Assembly: GCA_934746785.1 (NCBI GenBank)
Contig: CAKVFO010000002.1
Location: 3,598 to 67,597 of the forward strand
DNA length: 64,000 nucleotides
Source: an uncultured Clostridium sp.
GTDB lineage: Bacteria > Bacillota > Clostridia > Clostridiales > Clostridiaceae
Reading direction: 5' to 3'
Translations under genes and position numbers: made by a program
Part shown: positions 19,075 to 29,026 of the stretch, in pieces
Numbering within the stretch: position 1 is the first letter of the stretch
How the letters are laid out: every line of letters begins with the position of its first letter
Notes under the pieces: model-generated
What the model was told of the DNA's origin: nothing
What the model saw: only the letters and a program-made list of their open reading frames with translations
Database searches by the model: none

Positions 19075-20670
19075 TTATTTGTTATTTTTGCTGAATTCTA
19101 TATATTCATCGAAAGTCATAGTTCTATCAACGATAGATCCATCATCTTTGATATCGATGATTCTGTTAGCTATAGTTTGAACGAATTGGTGGTCATGTGA
19201 AGCAAAGATTATATTGCTGTTGAAGTCCTTTAATCCGTTATTTACAGCTGTAATAGATTCTAAGTCAAGGTGGTTAGTTGGTTGATCTAACATTAATACA
19301 TTCGCATTTGAAAGCATCATCTTAGATAACATACATCTAACTTTTTCTCCACCTGATAATACGTTAGCTTCTTTTAAAGCTTCTTCTCCAGAGAATAACA
19401 TTCTACCTAAGAATCCTCTTATGTAGCTTTCTGATTTTTCATCAGAGTATTGTCTTAACCAGTCTACTAATGAAAGATTACAGTCATTGAAGTATTCTGA
19501 GTTATCATTTGGGAAGTAAGAAGTAGTGATTGTTACACCCCACTTGTATTCCCCTTCATCTGGTTCCATCTCACCAGCTAATATTTTGAATAATGTAGTA
19601 ACGGCTATTTCGTTACCTACTAAAGCTATCTTATCATTCTTATTTACTAAGAAATCTACATTATCTAATACTTTAACACCATCAATTGTCTTTGAAAGTC
19701 CTTTAACAGTTAAAATATCATTACCAACTTCTCTTTCAGGTTTAAATCCAACGAATGGATATCTTCTGCTTGATGGTTCGATATCATCTAAAGTGATTTT
19801 ATCTAATAACTTCTTACGAGATGTTGCTTGTTTAGACTTAGAAGCGTTAGCACTAAATCTAGCAATAAAGTCTTGAAGTTCTTTAATTTTTTCTTCTTTC
19901 TTCTTGTTTTGATCTTTTGACATTTGAAGAGCTAATTGGCTTGATTCATACCAGAAATCATAGTTACCAACATATAGCTTAATCTTACCAAAGTCAACGT
20001 CAGCCATTTGAGTACAAACTGTATTTAAGAAGTGTCTATCGTGGGATACAACTATTACAGTTCCTTCAAAGTTTAATAAGAAGTCTTCTAACCAGTTAAC
20101 TGATTGTAAATCTAAGTGGTTAGTAGGCTCGTCTAGAACTAGGATCCCTGGGTTACCGAATAATGCTTGAGCTAAAAGAACTTTTACCTTTTCAGCACCA
20201 GTAAGTTCTGAAACTTTTTTGTAGTGAGATTCAGTTCCGATTCCTAAACCTTGTAATAAAGATGATGCTTCAGATTCTGCTTCCCATCCGTTAAGGTCAG
20301 CAAATTCACCTTCTAATTCAGAAGCTCTGATTCCGTCTTCATCAGAAAAATCTTCTTTAGCGTAAAGAGCATCTTTTTCTTTCATTATTTGATATAATCT
20401 TTCATTACCCATGATTACAGTTTCAAGAACTTCGAAGTCATCATATTTATAATGATCCTGCTTTAATACTGACATTCTAGTGTTTGGAGCTATAGAAACT
20501 TCTCCAGTGTTAGGTTCTACTTCACCAGATAATATTTTTAAAAATGTACTTTTACCAGCACCGTTAGCACCGATAACACCGTAACAGTTACCTGCAGTGA
20601 ATTTTAAATTTACGTCTTCAAATAATTTACGTCCGCCATATCTTAAACTAACATTTGATACAGTTATCAA
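19075..20670 (-). CDS. ABC-F family ATPase (YkpA/YbiT-like)
   Basis: Soluble double-ABC protein acting at the ribosome (translation factor or antibiotic-protection class), not a transporter. NBD1 has Walker A IGANGAGKSTFLK, signature LTGAEK (degenerate) and Walker B LVLDEPTNHLDL. A Lys-rich linker follows at about residues 240-300. NBD2 has VGNEIAVTTLFK in place of the Walker A GxxGxGK[ST], LSGGEKVRC signature, and LMLDQPTNHLDL with Gln in the position of the catalytic Glu. 531 aa; good ribosome site absent from the immediate upstream sequence except GAGGTTGAAATAATTG. No resistance context is visible. Confidence 0.88.
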   Translation of the reverse strand: MITVSNVSLRYGGRKLFEDVNLKFTAGNCYGVIGANGAGKSTFLKILSGEVEPNTGEVSIAPNTRMSVLKQDHYKYDDFEVLETVIMGNERLYQIMKEKDALYAKEDFSDEDGIRASELEGEFADLNGWEAESEASSLLQGLGIGTESHYKKVSELTGAEKVKVLLAQALFGNPGILVLDEPTNHLDLQSVNWLEDFLLNFEGTVIVVSHDRHFLNTVCTQMADVDFGKIKLYVGNYDFWYESSQLALQMSKDQNKKKEEKIKELQDFIARFSANASKSKQATSRKKLLDKITLDDIEPSSRRYPFVGFKPEREVGNDILTVKGLSKTIDGVKVLDNVDFLVNKNDKIALVGNEIAVTTLFKILAGEMEPDEGEYKWGVTITTSYFPNDNSEYFNDCNLSLVDWLRQYSDEKSESYIRGFLGRMLFSGEEALKEANVLSGGEKVRCMLSKMMLSNANVLMLDQPTNHLDLESITAVNNGLKDFNSNIIFASHDHQFVQTIANRIIDIKDDGSIVDRTMTFDEYIEFSKNNK

Positions 20671-20850
20671 TTATTTCAACCTCATTTCATTTATTATTCA
20701 TTTCGTTATTATAACATATAAAATGTAGTTTAAGAACTAGAATAGTATTTAAAAAAAGCTAGATTATTAACTTACTTGTAAAAAAAGTAATTATAATGTA
20801 AAAATAAAAGTTATAATTAATATATAAAAGAGTTATTAGAGGTGATAGAA

Positions 20851-21333
20851 GTGAAAATGCAAAAAACAAATGCAATGAGATTTTTAGATAGAAACAAAAT
20901 TTCATATAAGACCTATGAATATGAATGTAAGGATGGAAAAATAGATGGATTAGCTGTAGCAGAAAAGCTCAACCAAAATCCGGAGATGGTTTTTAAAACA
21001 TTAGTTACACAAGGAACATCGAGAGAATTCTATGTTTTTGTATTGCCAGTAGCTGAAGAACTTGATTTAAAGAAAGCAGCAAAGGCAGCAGGAGAAAAGA
21101 AAGTTGAAATGATTCATGTTAAAGATATTAATAAACATACAGGGTACATAAGAGGTGGATGTTCACCATTAGCTATGAAAAAATTATTTAAAACATTTTT
21201 TCATGAAACAGCAAAAGATTTTGAAACAATAATATTCAGCGGAGGTAAGATTGGAACTCAAATAGAAGCAAACGCTGAAGAAGTTGCAAAGTCTATAAAA
21301 GCTGAGTTTAAAGATTTAATAATGACAAAATAA
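20851..21333 (+). CDS. ybaK: Cys-tRNA(Pro)/Cys-tRNA(Cys) deacylase, YbaK/EbsC family
   Basis: Editing enzyme that hydrolyses cysteine mischarged on tRNA-Pro. Family motifs include VFKTLVTQG, the conserved Lys, and YIRGGCSPLAMKK. 160 aa. Three in-frame starts exist: GTG 20842, GTG 20851 and ATG 20857. AGAGGTG at 20838-20844 sits inside the first, so GTG 20851 (about 6 nt after) is favoured, with ATG 20857 possible. Ends at a terminator shared with the convergent hemolysin III gene. Confidence 0.9.
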   Translation: MKMQKTNAMRFLDRNKISYKTYEYECKDGKIDGLAVAEKLNQNPEMVFKTLVTQGTSREFYVFVLPVAEELDLKKAAKAAGEKKVEMIHVKDINKHTGYIRGGCSPLAMKKLFKTFFHETAKDFETIIFSGGKIGTQIEANAEEVAKSIKAEFKDLIMTK

Positions 21334-21361
21334 AAGGTATGCAGGAGACTGCATACCTTTT
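21332..21361. terminator. Bidirectional terminator between ybaK and the hemolysin III gene
   Basis: 12-bp stem AAAAGGTATGCA / TGCATACCTTTT with a 6-nt loop, overlapping the stops of both convergent genes. Confidence 0.9.
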
Positions 21362-22007
21362 ATAATACATAGAAAAATACACATAAGTAGTGACATAGAG
21401 TACCTAGCATTATAAATATATGAAATATTTCATGAGTTCCAAAAAGTCCTATTTTAATTTTATCTTTTTTAAGAGCATATATTACTCCACCAATGGTGTA
21501 TAGAACTCCACCGAAGATAAGAAGGAATATGCCAGTTGGGGCTAATACTTTTGATAAAGGATATATTGCAAAAATTGCAAACCATCCAAGACCTATATAA
21601 ATAGTACTGCTTAGCCAACGAGGACAAGTAACCCAGCAAAATTTAAATATAATACCTATTATTCCACAAGTTAAAACAGCAGCAAATAATGAATGTCCTA
21701 ATGAATTTTGTAATGTTATTAAACATAGTGGTGCATAAGAACCAGCTATAAGAACAAAAATCATGGAATGATCTATTTTTTTAAATATTTTAATAACTGA
21801 ATCTTCAGATATAATTGAGTGATATGTAGCTGAAGCACTATAAAGTAAAATCATGCTTATACCAAAACTTAAGATTGCAATATAGTCTATTAAAGAACCT
21901 TCAATGAAGGATACTTTTATTATTAAAGCAATTAATCCAATAAGAGATAAAACTGCTCCTATAAGATGAGTTAAACTATTTACAGGTTCACGTAAGTATT
22001 TTGACAT
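21360..22007 (-). CDS. Hemolysin III / PAQR-family membrane protein
   Basis: 215 aa with seven predicted transmembrane helices. The family metal-site residues are visible: SATYHS, KKIDHSMIF, and near the C-terminus GTHEIFHIF. Members are called hemolysin III or YqfA; a role as a membrane hydrolase or lipid sensor is assumed for PAQR proteins but the bacterial function is unsettled. GGAGGTG ribosome site. Monocistronic. Confidence 0.9.
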   Translation of the reverse strand: MSKYLREPVNSLTHLIGAVLSLIGLIALIIKVSFIEGSLIDYIAILSFGISMILLYSASATYHSIISEDSVIKIFKKIDHSMIFVLIAGSYAPLCLITLQNSLGHSLFAAVLTCGIIGIIFKFCWVTCPRWLSSTIYIGLGWFAIFAIYPLSKVLAPTGIFLLIFGGVLYTIGGVIYALKKDKIKIGLFGTHEIFHIFIMLGTLCHYLCVFFYVL

Positions 22008-22231
22008 TTTGTATACACCTCCATAAAACGATATGTAGTTATAAAAACTACTTTAAATTATACTAACATTATGATATTTAGATATTTAAATGTCAAAGCT
22101 ATTTATTTAGGGAAAAACAAGTTTGTAGTTAAACTTTTTAGTATTTTCTTGAAATATCTCTATCATACTATTAATATTATATATGTACAAAACAATAAAT
22201 AGTTTTAGTAACTACATATAGAGGTGTTCGG

Positions 22232-22813
22232 ATGAAAACAAGAGAAGTACTAAATTTTGTAGATGAATTAGAAATAGATAATAAGATTCAACTTAAAGAT
22301 ATACCAGATTTAGATTTATATATGGATCAGGTCATTCAATTGTTTGAAGGAAATTTATCATCTTTAAAAAGAGATGTTAATGATAAAGTTTTAACTAAAA
22401 CAATGATTAATAATTACGCAAAAGCAAAATTGTTAATGTCGATAAAAAATAAAAAGTATAGTAAAGAGCATTTAATATTAATGAGCCTAATTTATGATTT
22501 TAAAGGAATATTATCTATCAGTGATATAAAGACTATACTAGATCCTATTGTTAAGAAGTTTGAAGAAGGAGAAGAATATGATTTAAGAGGTTTGTATAGC
22601 AAGTATCTTGAGATAAATAAGCAAGATGGAGATGAATTTAGAAAGTTCTTTAATCAAGAAGTAGGAAAGATAAAGAGTGAAGATATAAGTTATGAAGAAA
22701 AGTTCTTATTGATTTCTTCAATGATTTCAATGAGTAATATGTATAGAAGAATGAGCGAAAAGTTAATAGATGAACTTTTGGGGGAGGAAGTCAAAAATGA
22801 AAAATCAAAATGA
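22232..22813 (+). CDS. DUF1836 domain protein
   Basis: 193-aa soluble protein. The pattern DIPDLDLYMDQV...LTKTMINNYAKAKLL...KKYSKEHLILMSLIYDFKGILSISDIK is the DUF1836 signature as I know it; LTKTMINNYAK has the look of a helix-turn-helix, so DNA binding is plausible but not established. Its 3' end overlaps the next gene (ABC-class ATPase) by 17 nt, a sign of coupled translation and joint function. Confidence 0.75.
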   Translation: MKTREVLNFVDELEIDNKIQLKDIPDLDLYMDQVIQLFEGNLSSLKRDVNDKVLTKTMINNYAKAKLLMSIKNKKYSKEHLILMSLIYDFKGILSISDIKTILDPIVKKFEEGEEYDLRGLYSKYLEINKQDGDEFRKFFNQEVGKIKSEDISYEEKFLLISSMISMSNMYRRMSEKLIDELLGEEVKNEKSK

Positions 22814-24485
22814 TTTAAAGAAGATGTTATATAGTATTGATGGAAAGGGATATAAGTCATACAAATCTTTAGAAGGACAATATGATTTCAATAAATATGT
22901 ATTATCTATAGATCATGTTCAAGGAGATCCTTTTGCAGCACCATCAAAGGTAAGAATTATAATTAATCAAAAGGTGGCTCAAATTCCTGGAGAGCTATTT
23001 AATGAAGATTATAAAAGAATAGCAGTTCAAGACTTTTTAACAAGACTATTTTTCAAGAACATTAATATTTATGGAAAGAGAGTCTTTGGTTCAGGGAAAA
23101 GTGGACTTATATCTATAAGCAGATGTCCTCAAGAAATATTAGATAGAACATCAGTTATACTTAATGAAAAAGAGCTTGAAGTAAGAATAGAAGTTGGTTT
23201 TCCTGCAAGAGGAAGAAGTGTTTTAGCAAGAGAGTTAGAGAAGATATTATACGATTTCTTACCTCAGATTATAGACAACTCAATTATATATAAAAACATT
23301 AACTCTAAGAAGTTAGTAAATAGAGTTAAGCTAGTTGAAGATCAAACATATATAAGAAGACAGCTTAAGGAAAAAGGATTAGTTGCTTTTGTAGCAAATG
23401 AATCTGTACTTCCAAGAGAAAGTGGAGTATCAACAAAACCTTTAAAGGATGGTAAGAAGTTTATTTCACCAAAGAGCATGGAAGTAAGTTTTGAAACTCC
23501 TAATAGAGGGCTGATAAAAGGAATGGGGATTAAAGAAGGTATTAGTATAATTGTAGGTGGAGGATATCATGGAAAATCTACATTATTAAGAGCTTTAGAA
23601 TTAGGAGTATATAACCATATTGAAGGTGATGGAAGAGAGTTTGTTATAACTGATGATACTGCTTTAAAAGTTAGAGCTGAAGATGGAAGAGTTATTCATA
23701 AGAATGATATTTCTTTATTTATAAATAATCTGCCTAATGGTAAGGATACTAAGGTGTTTAGTAGTGAAAATGCTAGCGGAAGTACTTCACAAGCGGCTAA
23801 TATAGTAGAAGGAATTGAAAGTGGAACTAAGTTATTCTTAATAGATGAAGATACATCAGCAACTAACTTCATGATAAGAGATGATGTAATGCAGAGACTA
23901 GTTGCTAAGGAAAAGGAACCTATAACTCCATTTATTGAAGTTGTTAAGGGGCTTTATGAGGAAAAGAAAATCTCTACTATAATTGTAGTAGGAAGTTCAG
24001 GAGATTATTTTGATATAGCTGATACTGTTATACAGATGGATTCTTATGAACCAAAGGATGTTACTGAAAAGGCTAAGAGTTTAAGTAGTGGAAAGATACT
24101 TGAAAGAATAAATAGTAATGATTTAGACATTGCAGTTAATTTTAAAAGAAGTATTAAAAAAGGAAGCATTGAAAGAGGTCCTAAGGGAATTAAGATAAAG
24201 ACTTTAGGAATTGATGGACTTGATATAAATAAGGAAAAGATTGATTTAAGAGCTGTAGAACAGATTGTTGATAGCGAACAGGTTACAGCAATAGGTCATA
24301 TAATGAAGTTTGCTGAGGAAAAGGTAGTAAATAATTCTATGACATTAGAAGAAGTTGCTGATAAAGTTATTGAATATATGAATAAGAATGGATTAATTGC
24401 AGTAGGTAATAGCGGAAATTTAGCTATGCCAAGAAAGCAGGAAATTATGGCTGCATTTAATAGATATAGAAAGTTAAAAGTTTAG
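22797..24485 (+). CDS. Predicted ABC-class ATPase (COG3044 type)
   Basis: 562-aa soluble ATPase with no transport domain. P-loop IIVGGGYHGKSTLLRALE at about residue 255; Walker-B-like GTKLFLIDEDTSATNFMIRD about 80 residues later; STIIVVGSSGDYFDIADTVIQM near residue 400. This matches the little-studied ABC-class ATPase family widespread in bacteria. ATG at 22797 is chosen because GGGGGAGG at 22780-22787 is correctly spaced; an upstream ATG at 22770 lacks a site. Coupled to the DUF1836 gene. Confidence 0.8.
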   Translation: MKNQNDLKKMLYSIDGKGYKSYKSLEGQYDFNKYVLSIDHVQGDPFAAPSKVRIIINQKVAQIPGELFNEDYKRIAVQDFLTRLFFKNINIYGKRVFGSGKSGLISISRCPQEILDRTSVILNEKELEVRIEVGFPARGRSVLARELEKILYDFLPQIIDNSIIYKNINSKKLVNRVKLVEDQTYIRRQLKEKGLVAFVANESVLPRESGVSTKPLKDGKKFISPKSMEVSFETPNRGLIKGMGIKEGISIIVGGGYHGKSTLLRALELGVYNHIEGDGREFVITDDTALKVRAEDGRVIHKNDISLFINNLPNGKDTKVFSSENASGSTSQAANIVEGIESGTKLFLIDEDTSATNFMIRDDVMQRLVAKEKEPITPFIEVVKGLYEEKKISTIIVVGSSGDYFDIADTVIQMDSYEPKDVTEKAKSLSSGKILERINSNDLDIAVNFKRSIKKGSIERGPKGIKIKTLGIDGLDINKEKIDLRAVEQIVDSEQVTAIGHIMKFAEEKVVNNSMTLEEVADKVIEYMNKNGLIAVGNSGNLAMPRKQEIMAAFNRYRKLKV

Positions 24486-24592
24486 TCTAAGTATCCTTTT
24501 AATATTTAAAAAAGTTTACAAAATTATGGAAATAAACTTGCTTATATGGTAAAATATACAATAAATTAAACTATATAAGAGGAGAAAATGAT

Positions 24593-25327
24593 ATGGGGAT
24601 TATTAGGGGGAATAAGAAAAAAATTATAAGTGTTGCATTAGTACTTATATTTACTGTATGTGGATTTACTTTATACTTTTTAAATGGTAATAAATCAGAA
24701 AGAGTAGCTGCAAATATGAAGAGTGAAGAAGCAGATCAAATTACTGAAGGAACAGATACAAAGAATATTATTAAAGATAATGAGCAAGAAAAGGCAGCTG
24801 AGGAAAATCAGCAGGCTAAAGTAAATGAAGTTAGTAATGTAAAGGTAGAGGAGAAGAAGGAAGAAGCTAAAGATAATGTTCAGAAATCAGAGAAGCCTAA
24901 CGAAACTCCAAAAAATAATAAAAATCAACAAACTCAAAAAGAACCAAGCAAACCTGCAGTTCAATCTCAAAAGCCAGCGAATAAGGTTACTACATATACA
25001 AGCAAAGGATTGGGAATATCTTTTGATTTTCCTGGTAATTGGAATGGTAAATATGTAATCAAAGATAATGGAGACGAACTATTTGTCTATATGAAGCATA
25101 GCAGAAATAATGAAGGATTAGGTTTATTATTTAAAATAACAAGCCATGTAGAAGATGCTGAACACATGGATACAATCTATGGAATAAGTAAAGAACAAAC
25201 TATAAATGGTAAAAAGCTTGCGATAGGTGGACCAACAGATTATAGAATGATAGAAAATGATCCGCTTGAGAAACAATATAGAGAAATGTCATCTCAACGT
25301 AACGAGGTTTTAAGAACATTAAGATAG
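24593..25327 (+). CDS. Membrane-anchored extracytoplasmic protein, unknown function
   Basis: 244 aa. Positively charged start, one transmembrane helix (about residues 11-30, IISVALVLIFTVCGFTLYFL), then a 90-residue Glu/Lys/Gln/Asn-rich linker (about 40-135), then a small C-terminal domain (TYTSKGLGISFDFPGNWNG..., about 140-235) with the look of a PsbP/lipoprotein-like beta domain. GAGGAG before ATG. The Cys in VCGF is not a clear lipobox. Not recognised further. Confidence 0.6.
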   Translation: MGIIRGNKKKIISVALVLIFTVCGFTLYFLNGNKSERVAANMKSEEADQITEGTDTKNIIKDNEQEKAAEENQQAKVNEVSNVKVEEKKEEAKDNVQKSEKPNETPKNNKNQQTQKEPSKPAVQSQKPANKVTTYTSKGLGISFDFPGNWNGKYVIKDNGDELFVYMKHSRNNEGLGLLFKITSHVEDAEHMDTIYGISKEQTINGKKLAIGGPTDYRMIENDPLEKQYREMSSQRNEVLRTLR

Positions 25328-25329
25328 AA

Positions 25330-25368
25330 AAAAAGGCTGACTTAATTTTTGCAAGTCAGCCTTTTTCT
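25330..25368. terminator. Bidirectional terminator
   Basis: 14-bp stem AAAAAGGCTGACTT / AAGTCAGCCTTTTT (25330-25343, 25353-25366) between convergent genes. Confidence 0.92.
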
Positions 25369-25373
25369 ATATT

Positions 25374-26723
25374 TTAAAATATTAAATTAGCTACAAGAAC
25401 AATGAATGGTAAAGTAATCAGAGTTCTTTCTAAGAATATTATTATTAAATCTTTTAGATTTACAGGAATTTTTGATCCTACTAATAATCCTCCAACTTCG
25501 GACATGTAGATTAGCTGAGTTACTGATAAACATGCAATTATAAATCTAGTCATTTCACTTTGAATACTGGCAGCTAAAACTGAAGGAATAAACATATCAG
25601 CAAAACCAACAATAATTGATTGAGAAGCTTGAGCTGCTTCAGGAACTTGTAATAAGTTTAGAAGTGGTATAAATGGAGTTCCAAGCCATTGGAATATGCT
25701 TGTGTATTCTGCAAGCATAAGGGCAAGTCCGCCCATAGACATTACTATTGGAAGAACGCCTATCCACATATCTAGGATGTTCTTAAATCCATCAACTAAT
25801 ATAGATTTCAAGTTATAATTAGCTTCAGCTCTCTTTATAGCATTTTCTATTCCCCAGGAAAACGCTGTATATCCTTCTGGGATTGCATCACTATTTTTTT
25901 TCATTTCAGTATTATCAATATATGTATTAGGTTTTTGCTTTAATGGATATATTCTAGGTAATATAACTGCTGCTAATATACCTGCTGCTGTAACAGTTAG
26001 GTAGAATGGAACAAACATATGAGCTAATCCAACTTGACTAATAACCATTAAACAAAATGTTATAGATACAGCTGAAAAAGTAGTACCTACAATAGCTGCT
26101 TCTTTTTTCGTATAAAAACCTTCTTCGTATTGTCTGCTTGTTAAAAGAATTCCTATAGTACCATCACCAAGCCATGAAGTGATACAATCTATTGATGATC
26201 TTCCAGGTAAATTAAATAATGGTCTCATTACTTTAGTAAGTAGTGAGCCTACAAATTCTAGTAAACCATGGTTAAGAAGAAGAGGTAAAAATAATCCTGC
26301 AAATAAGAATACTGATACTAGTAAAGGAATTAAGCTGTATAAAACAGTACCTCCTGTAGAATCAGCCCAAATAAATTCAGGACCAATCTTAAAATAAGTA
26401 AGAATAATTAAAATCATTCCAAGAATTCTTCCTAAAAGCCATATAGGCGTTACATTAAATAAAGAATTTATAAATTTATTTTCTGTTTTAAATATCTTAA
26501 TTAGAATACCTCCCATAGCAGAAATTGAAACTATGATAACTGCTGCTAATGGTAGAACATCTGATAATTTAGTTACTACGTAGTTTGATAAAAATGCAAT
26601 TGGTATAGTAAAATTACCATCTATCTTTATTGGAGTCATAAATAAGAATATTCCTATGATAGATGGTATTATGAATTTAAAAAATGATGAAGTACTATAT
26701 TTATTGCTTGAATTTTTATTCAT
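25374..26723 (-). CDS. yjiH: YjiH-family membrane protein (nucleoside-recognition/gate domain)
   Basis: 449 aa, about ten hydrophobic helices. Central region SSIDCITSWLGDGTIGILLTSRQYEEGFYTKKEAAIVGTTFS and C-terminal VPEAAQASQSIIVGFADMFIPSVLAA are the two gate-type repeats of this family. Likely an inner-membrane transporter of unknown substrate. AGGAGG 9 nt before ATG. Monocistronic with its own shared terminator. Confidence 0.82.
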   Translation of the reverse strand: MNKNSSNKYSTSSFFKFIIPSIIGIFLFMTPIKIDGNFTIPIAFLSNYVVTKLSDVLPLAAVIIVSISAMGGILIKIFKTENKFINSLFNVTPIWLLGRILGMILIILTYFKIGPEFIWADSTGGTVLYSLIPLLVSVFLFAGLFLPLLLNHGLLEFVGSLLTKVMRPLFNLPGRSSIDCITSWLGDGTIGILLTSRQYEEGFYTKKEAAIVGTTFSAVSITFCLMVISQVGLAHMFVPFYLTVTAAGILAAVILPRIYPLKQKPNTYIDNTEMKKNSDAIPEGYTAFSWGIENAIKRAEANYNLKSILVDGFKNILDMWIGVLPIVMSMGGLALMLAEYTSIFQWLGTPFIPLLNLLQVPEAAQASQSIIVGFADMFIPSVLAASIQSEMTRFIIACLSVTQLIYMSEVGGLLVGSKIPVNLKDLIIIFLERTLITLPFIVLVANLIF

Positions 26724-26918
26724 AAAACTATCCTCCTATTTAATAAATATGCAAGATTAATTTTAATACAGAATAATTAAAAAAGATAGTATTATTTTCT
26801 CGTTTTTATAAAAAATAATGTCAAAATAAAAAATAAAAAGTAAAAAGTAATATGTAAAAAATAATAATAAAGTATAATCTATAATAAGGAAAAAATATTT
26901 AGCAGAGGAGTAAAAGGT

Positions 26919-27776
26919 ATGATAAAAATAATAGCATCAGACATGGATGGAACATTACTAAACAGTGATCATAAGATAAGTGATGAAAACTTAAAAGCAA
27001 TTAGAGAAGCTCAAGAGAAAGGAATCCATTTTGCCATTGCAACAGGTAGAGATTATTTAGATGTAGAACCAGTTTTAAAAGAACATAACTTAAAATGTGA
27101 ATGTATAGTTTCTAATGGAGCAGAATATAGGGATAGTGATGGAAAGATTATAGAAGCTATAAATATAGATAAAAATTCCTTAAGACAAATATTGAAAATA
27201 ATGAATGATTTCAATATTAAAGCAGAATTATTCACAAATGATGGAATATATACTCCAAATACAAGAGAAGAAGCATTAAAAGGAACAGCATATATGATTC
27301 AAACTTTTAATGGAATAGAATCTTTTGAAAAGTGTTTAGAGTATGCTGAAAATGATGGAAGATTCACTAGATTAAAATATATAGAAGACTTTGAAAAGTT
27401 TTTTGAAGGACCTATAGAAGTTAGAAAGATATTTGCCTTTTATAGCGATATAGAAGCTCTTAACAATGCAAGAACTGAAATAGAAAAAATAAGTGGACTA
27501 GCAGTATCTTCTTCATTTATAGATAATATAGAAATTACTAATGAGAATGCTCAAAAAGGTATTATTTTAGCAAAGGTAGCTAAAAAGATGGGTATAGCTA
27601 AAGAAGAAGTTATGATTATGGGAGATAGCTTTAATGACTATTCTATGTTTACTGAATTCATAGAAACAGTAGCTATGGAAAATGCAATCCCTGAAGTTAA
27701 AGAAATAGCTAAGTACATAACAGATACTAATAATAATGATGGTGTAGCCAAGGCAATTAGAAAAGTATTAGCTTAA
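26919..27776 (+). CDS. HAD-superfamily Cof-type phosphatase
   Basis: 285 aa, HAD subclass IIB. Motif I SDMDGTLLNSD (D9, D11), motif II ATGRD, Lys in the NAQKG region, and motif III/IV MIMGDSFNDYSMF. Likely hydrolyses small phosphorylated sugars or cofactors; the substrate cannot be told. GAGGAG ribosome site. Followed by a strong terminator. A second HAD of this class is at 38264. Confidence 0.9.
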   Translation: MIKIIASDMDGTLLNSDHKISDENLKAIREAQEKGIHFAIATGRDYLDVEPVLKEHNLKCECIVSNGAEYRDSDGKIIEAINIDKNSLRQILKIMNDFNIKAELFTNDGIYTPNTREEALKGTAYMIQTFNGIESFEKCLEYAENDGRFTRLKYIEDFEKFFEGPIEVRKIFAFYSDIEALNNARTEIEKISGLAVSSSFIDNIEITNENAQKGIILAKVAKKMGIAKEEVMIMGDSFNDYSMFTEFIETVAMENAIPEVKEIAKYITDTNNNDGVAKAIRKVLA

Positions 27777-27785
27777 TGACTCTAT

Positions 27786-27840
27786 AACTCTAAGACTCTA
27801 AAGTTCTATGATTCTTTAGAGTCTTAGAGTTTTTTTATTT
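27786..27840 (+). terminator. Terminator of the HAD phosphatase gene
   Basis: Perfect 18-bp stem (27786-27803 with 27814-27831), 10-nt loop, then a T run. Confidence 0.93.
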
Positions 27841-27902
27841 TTCATAGTGAATTATTTTTCATAGTATGTAAAAACTAAAAGTAGTTGAAGGAGAGAGATA
27901 CT

Positions 27903-28982
27903 ATGAAAAAAAAGAATGTGATTTATAATTTAGTTATAGCTAATCTTACAGTATTATTCTTACTATTATTAAAAAGATTCACAATACTAAAAGAGTTCAT
28001 AAATGTATTAGTACTAGTAATAATAACACCCATATTATTTGGTGTTTTTTTATTTTATATATTAAAACCATTAAATAATATTTTTATAAAAAAGGGACTT
28101 AAAAAATCAAGAGCTTCATTACTTACATTAGTCATATTAGCTTTTGCAGTTTGTGGAATAGTTAGATACTTTGGAACATATCTTTTAACTCAAATACTAC
28201 AGTTAAAGGAAATGGTTTGGGCTATTATATTTAGTGATGAATTTACAAATATGATTGGTTCTTATGCAGAAGATGAGACAGTAACAGGGGTTATTGGAAA
28301 TGTGGCAAATCAAGTTATGTCATATTTAAATGTACTTATGTTAAATGCAAAGAATATATTTGATTTAGGAATGATGATTTTTTCTGATTTTCTATTAGTT
28401 ATACTTATAACATTTTTTCTTCTTAAAGATGGAGAAAAGTTCAAACCTATAGTATTAAAGTTTGTTCCATTAAAATATAAGGAGCTTGTAGATAATATAC
28501 TAAGTAAGAGTGATGATATACTTTCTACATATGTAATAGGTCAGGCAACAGTAGCTTTATCTTTAGCTGTTATGGTTTTTATAGGATATAAAATTATAAG
28601 AATGCCTAGTGCAATACTTTTAGCATCTATAACATTTATACTTGCATTCATTCCTTTTATAGGATTTTTTATCTCTATGATAATTCCATATATTATAGCA
28701 ATAATTGTAGGGCCACAAATGATTTTGAAACTATCTATATTAGTTTTAATTGCACAAACTTTGAAAGGAAGAGTTGTTGTTCCTTTTATTATGGGAAAAG
28801 CAATGAAGATACATCCTATAACAGATATATTTTTGGTAGTAGGAGCAGCAGCTATAGGAGGACCATTACTTGCGTTTTGTATTGTTCCTATATATTCGAT
28901 ATTAAAGTTTACATTTCAAAAGTTGAAGGAGAATAATATGCTATCCTTTCTAAGTAAAGTTGATAATAGCAATAAGGTATAG
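27903..28982 (+). CDS. AI-2E family membrane protein (putative permease/transporter)
   Basis: 359 aa, about eight helices in the arrangement of the AI-2E/DUF20 family; FLLKDGEKF and FIPFIGFFISMIIPYI are characteristic. Some relatives are Na+/H+ antiporters, others are proposed signal exporters; the role here is open. AAGGAG at 27888-27893 places the start at ATG 27903. Followed 45 nt later by proB, possibly in the same transcript. Confidence 0.85.
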   Translation: MKKKNVIYNLVIANLTVLFLLLLKRFTILKEFINVLVLVIITPILFGVFLFYILKPLNNIFIKKGLKKSRASLLTLVILAFAVCGIVRYFGTYLLTQILQLKEMVWAIIFSDEFTNMIGSYAEDETVTGVIGNVANQVMSYLNVLMLNAKNIFDLGMMIFSDFLLVILITFFLLKDGEKFKPIVLKFVPLKYKELVDNILSKSDDILSTYVIGQATVALSLAVMVFIGYKIIRMPSAILLASITFILAFIPFIGFFISMIIPYIIAIIVGPQMILKLSILVLIAQTLKGRVVVPFIMGKAMKIHPITDIFLVVGAAAIGGPLLAFCIVPIYSILKFTFQKLKENNMLSFLSKVDNSNKV

Positions 28983-29026
28983 TAATATGAAATATAAGAA
29001 ATAACAGAAGTTAAGGGGTTGTAGAA

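Noticed and set aside
26740..26900. A/T-rich low-complexity stretch before the HAD phosphatase gene as a possible origin
   Set aside because: No DnaA-box cluster or replication gene nearby; it is ordinary AT-rich intergenic sequence.
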